A stretch of DNA of 64,000 nucleotides from Indolivaga macrotermitis. GTDB taxonomy: Bacteria > Bacteroidota > Bacteroidia > Bacteroidales > Dysgonomonadaceae. The notes beneath the pieces were generated by a model. That model ran no database searches and was not told where the DNA came from. It saw only the letters and a program-made list of their open reading frames with translations. Every line of letters starts with the position of its first letter. The stretch's first letter is position 1. Shown here one piece after another: positions 1 through 8,495 of the stretch. The position numbers were made by a program, and so were the translations under genes. The DNA lies in assembly GCF_900128985.1 (NCBI RefSeq), contig NZ_FQUC01000002.1, positions 62,001 to 126,000 of the forward strand. The letters run 5' to 3'.

Positions 1-2515
1 AACTAAAGATGAGCTGGGTAGCAAAGAGTTCGGTTCATCCGGAAGTTCGGAAGCTGCTGCCGATATCAACCCCGAAGATATTGAGTCTTTAACCGTACTG
101 AACGGAGCTGCCGCTTCTGCTCTTTATGGTAGTAATGCTGCAAATGGGGTAATTTTGATTACAACCAAAAAGGGAAAAGCAGGCAAAACAACTGTTTCTT
201 TTACTCAAAACACAGAGTTTCTGACACCTTTCGTGTTACCTAAATTCCAGAATTCGTATGGAACAGGTTCCGGTGGTGTAAACACTACCAGCACCGATCT
301 GAGCTGGGGGTCTAAGCTCAACTCAAGTAATTACATGGGATACGATCCGCAAAGCGATTATTTCAGAACCGGTGTAGTTACAACCGAAGCCGTGACTCTG
401 TCTACGGGTAATGACCGTAATCAGACATATGCCTCAGCCGGAGCCGTTAATTCGGAAGGAATTATACATAATAATACATATGACCGTCTAAACTTTTCGA
501 TTCGCAATACGACATCAATGTTGAATGATAAGATGACTCTTGACGTAGGAGCAAGCTATATCAAACAGAAAGATAATAATATGACCAACCAGGGGGTATA
601 TCAGAACCCGTTGGTATCGGCTTACCTGTTCCCCAGAGGAGGAGACTGGAATGATGTTAAGATGTACGAAGAATGGAATCCTTCGCGTAAGATCAATACA
701 CAACGCTGGGACTACGGTATCGAGACATATAATGCCCAGAACCCATACTGGATCAATTACCGTAACCTTCGTAAAAACACGAAAGACCGTTATATGATCA
801 ACGCCAGCTTAAGTTACGACATATTAGACTGGTTGAATATATCGGGGCGTGTACGTTCAGACTTCTCTCAAACTAAATACACCGAAAGATTATTTGCATC
901 GACCAATACAACTCTGACTGAAGGATCTAGCACCGGTTACTATGGCGAAAGATCGACAAGGGACAGACAAACATACGCCGATGTATTGGCAAACATAAAT
1001 AAATCTTTCTCTGAAGACATCGTTCTTTCGGCTACAGGAGGAGCATCTATTTCTGATGTAATGCAAGACTACTTGAATGTAAGAGGCCCACTTATGGATG
1101 GGACTTATGAAGGCGCTATTCCTAATGTGTTCAATGTAATGCAAATAGACAGAAATAAACTAAAACCGGAACAAAATAAGTTCCAGGATCAGACACAGTC
1201 TGTATTTGCAAGTGCCGAAGTTGGTTACAAAGGGGCTTACTACCTTACACTGACAGGACGTTTCGACTGGCCGTCACAATTGGCAGGGGAGCAATCTTCT
1301 AAAAGCGGATTCTTCTATCCTTCAATAGGAACATCTTTCATCCTGTCCGAAATATTTACGATGCCTAAGCAAGTCAATTATCTGAAATTAAGAAGTTCAT
1401 TTGCGTCGGTAGGTTTGCCGTTCGCCCGCCATCTTGCACAGAGATACCACACATGGGATGAAGATACCAACGGATATAATCCTAACTATGACCACTTCCC
1501 CATTACGTTTCTCGATCCTCAAAAGACCGATTCGTGGGAAATTGGACTAACAACTAAAGTCTTCAAAAACTTCAAATTAGACATAGGTCTTTATCATGCC
1601 AAAACGTACAATCAGGTTTTCAACGCCAACCTGTCGGCTTCATCAGGATATGACCACTATTATGTACAATCAGGTAGTGTGACTAATAAAGGTATCGAAA
1701 TGTCTTTTGGTTATGAAAACACTTGGGGAGCATTCTCATGGTCTTCGACCTATACCTTAAGTGCAAACAGCAACAAAGTAAACGAACTGGCTAATAACTA
1801 TGTGAATCCTACAACAGGCGAATTGTATCCTGTAGAAAGTCTTATTCTCCCAACATTAGGAGACGTTAGATTTATTCTGAAAAAAGGAGGCACATTAGGT
1901 GATATTTATTCTCTATCTGATCTGCAAAAAGACTCTAACGGCAATATCTATGTAGATTCTAACGGTAATATAAGCAAAATAAGTGTAGCCGATAATCCTA
2001 TAAAGCTGGGAAGTGTACTCCCCAAAGCCAACATGTCGTGGAGAAACGATTTTTCTTGGAAAAACTTCAACATGGGATTCATGATATCTGCACGGTTAGG
2101 TGGTGTGGTATACTCCGCAACACAGGCAGTTTTAGACAGTCAGGGTGTATCTGAAGCCTCAGAAAGTGCTCGTGACAATGGTGGAGTTGTAATTAATGGA
2201 ACTGATGTGATCGATGCCCAAACATGGTATTCCAAAATCGGAACAAGTTCCAATATCGCCCAATATTACACATATAGTGCGACCAATGTGCGCCTGCAAG
2301 AAGTATCGTTCGGATATACTTTCCCTAGAGCTCAATTGTGGGGAATAGCAGATGCTACTATCTCTCTGGTAGGACGTAACCTATGGATGATCTATAATAA
2401 AGCGCCATTCGATCCGGAAGGTGTAGCTACAACTGGTAACAACTATCAGGGTATCGATTATTTCATGATGCCAAGCACCAGAAGCATGGGATTCAATGTC
2501 AAATTAAGATTTTAA
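1..2515 (+). CDS. SusC-like TonB-dependent outer-membrane transporter, 5' end outside window
   Basis: This is the 3' part of a SusC/RagA transporter that imports oligosaccharides across the outer membrane with its SusD partner. The frame is open from base 2, before the first ATG at 155. The first codons read as the end of a TonB plug domain (INPEDIESLTVLNGAAASAL, then YGSNAANGVILITTKKG), so the gene starts upstream of the window. About 837 codons are visible. The rest is beta-barrel sequence ending in the aromatic C-terminus NVKLRF typical of outer-membrane proteins. The missing part should hold the signal peptide, carboxypeptidase-like domain and TonB box. The susD-like gene starts 22 bp downstream, and the gene leads an N-glycan PUL. 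The family is clear. The mannose-rich N-glycan substrate is inferred from the downstream enzymes. Confidence 0.95.
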   Translation, partial: TKDELGSKEFGSSGSSEAAADINPEDIESLTVLNGAAASALYGSNAANGVILITTKKGKAGKTTVSFTQNTEFLTPFVLPKFQNSYGTGSGGVNTTSTDLSWGSKLNSSNYMGYDPQSDYFRTGVVTTEAVTLSTGNDRNQTYASAGAVNSEGIIHNNTYDRLNFSIRNTTSMLNDKMTLDVGASYIKQKDNNMTNQGVYQNPLVSAYLFPRGGDWNDVKMYEEWNPSRKINTQRWDYGIETYNAQNPYWINYRNLRKNTKDRYMINASLSYDILDWLNISGRVRSDFSQTKYTERLFASTNTTLTEGSSTGYYGERSTRDRQTYADVLANINKSFSEDIVLSATGGASISDVMQDYLNVRGPLMDGTYEGAIPNVFNVMQIDRNKLKPEQNKFQDQTQSVFASAEVGYKGAYYLTLTGRFDWPSQLAGEQSSKSGFFYPSIGTSFILSEIFTMPKQVNYLKLRSSFASVGLPFARHLAQRYHTWDEDTNGYNPNYDHFPITFLDPQKTDSWEIGLTTKVFKNFKLDIGLYHAKTYNQVFNANLSASSGYDHYYVQSGSVTNKGIEMSFGYENTWGAFSWSSTYTLSANSNKVNELANNYVNPTTGELYPVESLILPTLGDVRFILKKGGTLGDIYSLSDLQKDSNGNIYVDSNGNISKISVADNPIKLGSVLPKANMSWRNDFSWKNFNMGFMISARLGGVVYSATQAVLDSQGVSEASESARDNGGVVINGTDVIDAQTWYSKIGTSSNIAQYYTYSATNVRLQEVSFGYTFPRAQLWGIADATISLVGRNLWMIYNKAPFDPEGVATTGNNYQGIDYFMMPSTRSMGFNVKLRF

Positions 2516-2537
2516 ATAATCTAATAATAGAGCAATA

Positions 2538-4112
2538 ATGAAAGCACATAAATATATAACAATCATACTATTGTCGTTTACGACTATCCTCTTCACACAG
2601 TGCACCGATGCTTATGACGATTATAATAAGACCGGTGTTAACGATGACGAAGGAGAAAGGGATGCCTACTTCCTGAGGCAGCATATGGTTAATATGCAGA
2701 ACTGGGTTATACCCAGCGTAGAACATGCCAATCAGTTTACAGAACAATTGCTTGGAGGTCCATATGGTGGCTATTTTGCAGATGCAAGCCCCGGATTCAA
2801 CAACCGTAATTTTTCGACCTATACTCCGGAAAATGCATGGATCGTTCCAACCTTCGATAATGCATTGAAAAATTCCATAACATCTTACAATACCATCGTT
2901 TCGATGACCGAAGACCCGATATTCCTTTCTGTAGCAAAAATACTGAAAGTGATGACAATGTCTAGGGTTACAGATGTCTATGGACCGGTACCTTATTCTC
3001 AGCTAGGATCAACCGGAGCTTTAAATGCAGCTTATGATTCGCAAGAGAAAATCTACGAGACTATGATTTCGGAACTCAACGAGGCTATTGAAGAATTAAC
3101 ACCCAACCAGACTTCACTTTTCTCTTCCAAAGCCGATCGTTTTTACGGAGGAAAAGTATTGAATTGGATCAAATTAGCTAATTCTGTAAAACTCCGTTTA
3201 GCCATAAGAATGGCAGACGTAAAAGCCGATTTAGCTAAGTCAACCGCCGAATCTGTAATCAACGACCCCATCGGGCCGATTACCTCTAATGCCGACAATG
3301 CTGTTTTATTACTAATATCGGGACAATCGAACCCATATCAGACCGGAATGGTTGAGTGGAACGGGGGCGATAGCCGCATAAGCGCCGATATTACATCGTA
3401 CATGAACGGATATAACGACCCACGCAGGGAAAAATATTTCGACGTATCGGAAGCATTCGGAGGTATTTTTGTAGGATTCCGTTCCGGTGTTACAATTCCA
3501 AGCCCTCAGGCTACAGTCCAACAGTATTCGAATATGAGCGAAAGTATGCGTAAAGAATCAAGCATGCGCATCATGTGCGCTGCCGAAACCGCATTCTTAA
3601 GGGCTGAAGGTGCTTTGCGTGGATGGAGCATGGGTGGAACAGCGAAAGAACTATACGAATCGGGCATTACCCTTTCTTTTGAGCAGAATGGCGTATCCGG
3701 TGCGGCCGCTTATATCGAGAATAATACTAATACACCGGGCAGATATATAGACCCATTGGATAATTTCACCTTCTCGGGAGCAACTTCTACCGTAAAGATC
3801 GCTTGGGACAATGCAACATCTGCTACAGCTAAAGAAACTAATCTCGAAAGAATTATTACCCAAAAATGGATTGCTATTTTCCCTAATGGAATAGAGGCAT
3901 GGACCGAGTTCCGCCGTACAGGATATCCAAAACTGATGCCGGTAATAACAAACAACAGCAGCGTGGTTAGCACTTCACGTATGGCCAGAAGACTGCCTTA
4001 CCCTCAAAGCGAATATACCGGTAACCTGACCAATGTTCAGTACGCTGTTTCCAATTATCTGAATGGCGCTGACAACATGGCTACAGACCTATGGTGGGCT
4101 AAGAAAAACTAA
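2538..4112 (+). CDS. SusD-like surface glycan-binding lipoprotein (SusD-like_2 type)
   Basis: This 524-residue lipoprotein has a signal peptide ending in a lipobox (TQC near residue 22), so it should be a SusD/RagB-family lid for the upstream SusC. Mid-protein sequence such as the SRVTDVYGPVPYSQLG segment and the helical TPR-like regions fit the SusD-like_2 group rather than classical SusD. The protein probably binds glycan at the cell surface and closes the SusC barrel during import. It lies 22 bp after susC and 22 bp before a GH18-like gene, so it is almost certainly cotranscribed. The exact glycan is inferred from context. Confidence 0.93.
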   Translation: MKAHKYITIILLSFTTILFTQCTDAYDDYNKTGVNDDEGERDAYFLRQHMVNMQNWVIPSVEHANQFTEQLLGGPYGGYFADASPGFNNRNFSTYTPENAWIVPTFDNALKNSITSYNTIVSMTEDPIFLSVAKILKVMTMSRVTDVYGPVPYSQLGSTGALNAAYDSQEKIYETMISELNEAIEELTPNQTSLFSSKADRFYGGKVLNWIKLANSVKLRLAIRMADVKADLAKSTAESVINDPIGPITSNADNAVLLLISGQSNPYQTGMVEWNGGDSRISADITSYMNGYNDPRREKYFDVSEAFGGIFVGFRSGVTIPSPQATVQQYSNMSESMRKESSMRIMCAAETAFLRAEGALRGWSMGGTAKELYESGITLSFEQNGVSGAAAYIENNTNTPGRYIDPLDNFTFSGATSTVKIAWDNATSATAKETNLERIITQKWIAIFPNGIEAWTEFRRTGYPKLMPVITNNSSVVSTSRMARRLPYPQSEYTGNLTNVQYAVSNYLNGADNMATDLWWAKKN

Positions 4113-4134
4113 TTTAATTACAATCTATTAAATT

Positions 4135-5166
4135 ATGGAAAAGAAAAACTTAAATAAAATACTCATATTTCTGTTATCGTTTATAGCGGGAGGTTTCTTA
4201 CTTACCTCATGCAGCGATTGGACTGAAGATAAAAGCGTAGACATTAACCAGCCTACACATCCGGCATATAGCAAATATCTGGAAAAACTGAGAGCATATA
4301 AAAGTTCAGACCACAGCTATATATATGCATGGTTCGACAACAGCGAAAAAGCACCTTACAGCCGTGGGCAGCACATGTACGATATTCCTGATAGTGTAGA
4401 CGTTGTAATTCTGATGCATCCTGCATCATTAGCCGATTTTGAAGTAAAAGAAATGCAATCGCTAAAAACCGACAAAGGAACGCAGGTTGCATATTCGGTC
4501 AGCTACGATGCAATTCAGAAAACATATGAGCAAATGGTAAAAGACGAAACCGAGAAGAATGAAAACTACGAAGCTCCTGCATTTCTTTCTTACCTGAAAG
4601 AAAAGGTAGACGATTTGTTAGCCTTATCTTCAACTTACAGTTACGATGGAATTATTGTCAGCTATAAAGGACAAAGTACTGTCTACATGACTAATGAAGA
4701 GAAAGCTGAATATACTAAAAATCAGGAGGCTTTCCTTAGCCAAATATCAACATGGTACAACGGCAATAAATCCCGATTTATAGTATTCGAAGGTAGTCCG
4801 CAATTCCTTCTGGACAAAACACTTTTAGCATCATGTAAGCATATTATATTCAATAATATGAATGAGACATCGGCCAACGACCTCTCTGTCGAAGTTCTGG
4901 AAGCAATGGATACAGATGTACCTACCGACCGCTTCATTGTTGCAGCCAGTGCAACATCTCTCGATCCTTCCGATAAGAAAACAGGATATTATGGCGACAA
5001 TCGTGCTATCATAGAAGCAGCTTATTGGGTAACTGAAAAAGGAAACGGATATACTAAAGCCGGACTGGGTATTTATAATATTCAGAATGATTATTACAAT
5101 ATCACAAATGTATATCAGTATGCCAAAAAGTCAATTAATATTATGAACCCTGCTCCCATAAATTAA
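4135..5166 (+). CDS. GH18-like surface lipoprotein with the catalytic motif lost (probable glycan-binding protein)
   Basis: This 343-residue lipoprotein (lipobox LLTSC near residue 26) has a GH18-type TIM-barrel layout but appears non-catalytic. The family motif DxxDxDxE should fall at residues 171-178. There the sequence keeps D171 and G172, but the other three acidic positions are I174, S176 and K178 (DGIIVSYK). The active GH18 two genes downstream keeps DGIDFDDE. Without the acid and the aspartates that support the substrate N-acetyl group, hydrolysis is unlikely. The likely role is a surface glycan-binding protein that presents N-glycan to SusCD. It sits between susD and the DUF1735/LamG gene (7 bp gap). 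From memory, B. thetaiotaomicron BT3986 holds the same position. Confidence 0.8.
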   Translation: MEKKNLNKILIFLLSFIAGGFLLTSCSDWTEDKSVDINQPTHPAYSKYLEKLRAYKSSDHSYIYAWFDNSEKAPYSRGQHMYDIPDSVDVVILMHPASLADFEVKEMQSLKTDKGTQVAYSVSYDAIQKTYEQMVKDETEKNENYEAPAFLSYLKEKVDDLLALSSTYSYDGIIVSYKGQSTVYMTNEEKAEYTKNQEAFLSQISTWYNGNKSRFIVFEGSPQFLLDKTLLASCKHIIFNNMNETSANDLSVEVLEAMDTDVPTDRFIVAASATSLDPSDKKTGYYGDNRAIIEAAYWVTEKGNGYTKAGLGIYNIQNDYYNITNVYQYAKKSINIMNPAPIN

Positions 5167-5173
5167 ACAGAAT

Positions 5174-6340
5174 ATGAAACAGACAATATTATATATGATT
5201 TCTCTGGCATTAACTGCAAGCCTTTTTTCCGGTTGCAGCGACAGTGAGGAGTCTTTTGATAACAAAATCTATATAGCATCCACTGCAAAGACAAGCAGTA
5301 TCCTGCTAAAAGGGAATGATACCGATCAGGCCAGCTTTCATGTAGCAATGCCTAAGACCGAAACCAAGAATATATCTTTCTCGATAACAGCAGAATCCTC
5401 GTTGGTTAAGACCTATAACGAAGCATACTACGACAATGCGATTTTACTACCCGGCGAATATTATAAAATATCAGATTCGGAAGTCGTTATAAATGCAGGA
5501 AGTGTTACTTCTACCGATATAACCGTATCATTTAATAAACTGACCGAACTCGACCGCCAGTTGAAATATGTGCTTCCGGTATCGATCAACAGCTCTAATG
5601 TGGGTATTTTACAAAGTGCACGTACCATGTATTATGTGATCAAAGGTGCGGCTCTTATCAATGTTGTTGCAGATATTGAAGAGAACAACGTATATGTAGA
5701 CTGGAAAGATAACAGTGATTTTACAGCTATGCGTAAATTTACGGCCGAGGCTCTGATCTATCCACGTAATTTTGACAGAATGCTTACCACTATAATGGGT
5801 ATCGAAGGTAAATTCCTGATACGTGTTGGTGACTCAGGCATACCGTCCAATCAGCTACAGGTTGCAACATCGGAAGGTAATTATACAAATTCGGATTTGC
5901 TTATCCCTACAAATACATGGACACACATAGCGGTGACATACGATGCTGATGCTAAAGAAGTAACTGTATTTATCAATGGTAAAAATATGCTCACGACTTC
6001 GGTTAGTGCTAATATCGGCGCAGTAAACTGGGGAGTGCCACATTCCGACGAATCTGATGGAAAACCCCGTTGTTTCTGGATCGGTTATGCATATGATAAC
6101 AACCGTTATCTGGCCGGACAAATAAGTGAATGCCGTATTTGGAACAAGGTTTTAACAGCTACTGATTTGAATGCTCTCAACCACTTCTATTATGTAGATC
6201 CTGCCTCGGAAGGATTGATCGCCTACTGGAAATTTGACGATGGTGGCGGAAATACCGTTAAGGACCATTCTATAAATGGGAACGATGCAACAGCATCCAA
6301 CGATCTGAAGTGGACGAAAGTAGAACTTCCCGTAGAATAA
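5174..6340 (+). CDS. DUF1735 plus LamG-like (concanavalin-type) lipoprotein
   Basis: This 388-residue lipoprotein carries a lipobox (LFSGC, about residue 21). The N-terminal third resembles DUF1735 (BT_3987-like_N), a beta-sandwich common in Bacteroidetes surface proteins. Residues from about 170 to 385 look like a LamG/concanavalin-type jelly roll, with the typical run WTHIAVTYD, FINGK and LAGQISECRIWNKVL followed by GLIAYWKFDDG. No catalytic residues can be assigned, so a surface carbohydrate-binding role is most likely. It starts 7 bp after the GH18-like gene and is followed 34 bp later by the active GH18. Gene order suggests a counterpart of BT3985. Confidence 0.8.
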   Translation: MKQTILYMISLALTASLFSGCSDSEESFDNKIYIASTAKTSSILLKGNDTDQASFHVAMPKTETKNISFSITAESSLVKTYNEAYYDNAILLPGEYYKISDSEVVINAGSVTSTDITVSFNKLTELDRQLKYVLPVSINSSNVGILQSARTMYYVIKGAALINVVADIEENNVYVDWKDNSDFTAMRKFTAEALIYPRNFDRMLTTIMGIEGKFLIRVGDSGIPSNQLQVATSEGNYTNSDLLIPTNTWTHIAVTYDADAKEVTVFINGKNMLTTSVSANIGAVNWGVPHSDESDGKPRCFWIGYAYDNNRYLAGQISECRIWNKVLTATDLNALNHFYYVDPASEGLIAYWKFDDGGGNTVKDHSINGNDATASNDLKWTKVELPVE

Positions 6341-6374
6341 TTGTTTCATTTTTTTAATATCTAAAAAACAAAAT

Positions 6375-8315
6375 ATGAAATATTTAAATCATATAAAATA
6401 TTACCTGCTGACAATGTCGGTTCTGTTTGTTGCATCGTGCTTTACAGCTTGTAACGATGATATTGACCTGGCAACTAATGGCAACTACGATAATATAGAA
6501 GGTATATACGGTACCGTAAAAAACGTCTCCGGTGCGCGTGAATTATCTACCATCACCATTTTCGGAAATAATACAGGTACCGGTCAATTATACTTTGAAT
6601 TGACAGAGAAAGCTTCGGATGCCGTTAAGGTTCAGCTAAAAATAAGTAAAGAAGCTCTGGAGGCTTATAATACAGCGAACGGAACATCTTACGAGATTTA
6701 TCCCGAATCGCAAGTTACTTTCGCAAACGGAGGTACACTGAATATTGCTGCCGGTGCGCAAAAATCAGAAACTGTAGATATTACTGTCGCTTCCAATAAC
6801 GGTGTAGGTAAAACATATGCCTTACCTATATCAGCAGAAGTCACAGTAGGTGGAGTTGCTGTTTCCAAAGCAAATCAAAGTTACATATATTTGATCAAGC
6901 CATATGGAGCAATACCTAACTCAGACAAAGGAACAGGTATAAAATCTATTCTTTATATCGAAGTAAATGACGAAAACCTGCTGAATGCCGGTGAATACAT
7001 GATGGTCGGCAGCGGAAAACCATTCTTCGATGTGGTGAACATCTTTGCTGCTAATATCAATTACAATAGCGAAACCAAGAGAGCCTATGTTAATTGTAAT
7101 GAGAACATTTCCTACCTGTTGCAACATGCCGACGAATACATCCGTCCATTACAGGCTAAAGGAATCAAAGTATGCCTTACCATTTTAGGAAACCACGACG
7201 AAGCAGGAGTTGCAAACCTTTCCCGCGAAGCCGCAGCCGATTTTGCACGTGAACTGAAATCGTATGTAGATGTATACGGGTTAGATGGTATCGACTTCGA
7301 CGATGAATATTCGAAATATAATTCGGAGAACCCAAGCCCAGGATTCGAAGCACCTTCCGGTTCTGCTGCTGCGAATCTTGTTTATGAGTGCCGTAAAATC
7401 ATGCCCGACAAAATTATCTCGGTTTATGATTATACCAACTACCTTCCCTCAGGAAGCATAGAAGGCAAAGAAATAGGAACCTTGATAGACTATGCTTATT
7501 GGGGAGCCTACGCCAACTGGTCTGATCGTCACGAAAAGATTACAGGAATGACAAAAAAACAATACGGACCATCGTCATTCAACCTAAATCTCTCTGCCAG
7601 CAATGGCGGTTACAATCTGGAAGACGTAAAAGCAGTCAGAAAAGACGGATACGGAATCCAAATGTATTATAACCTGAAAGTAGGTTATGACTATAGCGGA
7701 GCTTTAAACCAAATGGCAAAAGTACTTTTCGACGATGAAGTTGAATGGACAGGGGTTACTTATACTAAAAACTCCACCTCGGGTATTAAGAACTCTCCAT
7801 CCTATAGTTCATACTTGGGAGAGTGGAAAACTACCTCAGCCAACAGTCTGTATTACTACTATCCGGGACCTTGGTGGGACTGGAGCGGAAGTATGTCTAC
7901 AACTCTGAAATTCGAGCAAAAAGTTGCAGGAGAAAGCTACAATGTTTACGGTTGGTATGGAACTGAAAATGATTTGCCGCTGGTCATAAATTATAACAGC
8001 AAAACAGGCTGGATAGAGATGCCTCTTCCTCAAAAAGCAAAAGATACCAAAACCGGAGAAGAATGGCTGTATATGGGAAGATACCAATATCCTTACAGTT
8101 CTGCGTACTGGATGAATTATCCGGAACAATATGTTGCCTATTCCGGTGTTCTGAACAATGACGGAATCAACATTCAGGCTACTCCGGTTTCGGGTTACCG
8201 TTTAACCCGGACGATGTCTGCTGTACAGTTGAATACTGCCGGTACCGAAATTGTCGCTGTGAAAGGCGAGTTGGACAAAGGCGTCGTATGGCAACCATAC
8301 AGCCTCGGAAAATAG
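6375..8315 (+). CDS. GH18 endo-beta-N-acetylglucosaminidase (N-glycan releasing)
   Basis: This 646-residue lipoprotein has three parts: an N-terminal DUF1735-like domain (about residues 40-170), a GH18 TIM barrel (about 180-450) and a C-terminal beta-rich domain. The GH18 catalytic motif is intact at residues 304-311 (DGIDFDDE), with E311 as the predicted acid. Enzymes of this type cleave the GlcNAc-GlcNAc bond of the N-glycan core and leave one GlcNAc on the protein. Surface location through a lipobox near residue 26 would let it release glycans before import. A perfect 13-bp hairpin follows 25 bp after the stop. The high-mannose preference is inferred from the GH92/GH125 enzymes downstream. 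Confidence 0.88.
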   Translation: MKYLNHIKYYLLTMSVLFVASCFTACNDDIDLATNGNYDNIEGIYGTVKNVSGARELSTITIFGNNTGTGQLYFELTEKASDAVKVQLKISKEALEAYNTANGTSYEIYPESQVTFANGGTLNIAAGAQKSETVDITVASNNGVGKTYALPISAEVTVGGVAVSKANQSYIYLIKPYGAIPNSDKGTGIKSILYIEVNDENLLNAGEYMMVGSGKPFFDVVNIFAANINYNSETKRAYVNCNENISYLLQHADEYIRPLQAKGIKVCLTILGNHDEAGVANLSREAAADFARELKSYVDVYGLDGIDFDDEYSKYNSENPSPGFEAPSGSAAANLVYECRKIMPDKIISVYDYTNYLPSGSIEGKEIGTLIDYAYWGAYANWSDRHEKITGMTKKQYGPSSFNLNLSASNGGYNLEDVKAVRKDGYGIQMYYNLKVGYDYSGALNQMAKVLFDDEVEWTGVTYTKNSTSGIKNSPSYSSYLGEWKTTSANSLYYYYPGPWWDWSGSMSTTLKFEQKVAGESYNVYGWYGTENDLPLVINYNSKTGWIEMPLPQKAKDTKTGEEWLYMGRYQYPYSSAYWMNYPEQYVAYSGVLNNDGINIQATPVSGYRLTRTMSAVQLNTAGTEIVAVKGELDKGVVWQPYSLGK

Positions 8316-8340
8316 TTATCACATAACATTCAATAATTCT

Positions 8341-8370
8341 TACCATGTGCAACGTTTGTTGCACATGGTA
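8341..8370 (+). terminator. Strong stem-loop between the GH18 and GH92 genes
   Basis: TACCATGTGCAAC and GTTGCACATGGTA form a perfect 13-bp stem around a GTTT loop. There is only a weak T-rich tail afterwards. It could be a terminator, a partial terminator or an RNA-stability element separating the binding/import genes from the mannosidase genes. Confidence 0.6.
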
Positions 8371-8495
8371 TTGATAACGATAATTTCGATTTTATAATCT
8401 CTGTAAAACTCTGATTATCGAGCTAATTGTTATTCTCCATCACTTTGTGATAATATGGAGTCAGATCTCCTCTTATTACAGAAAAAACATTATCT

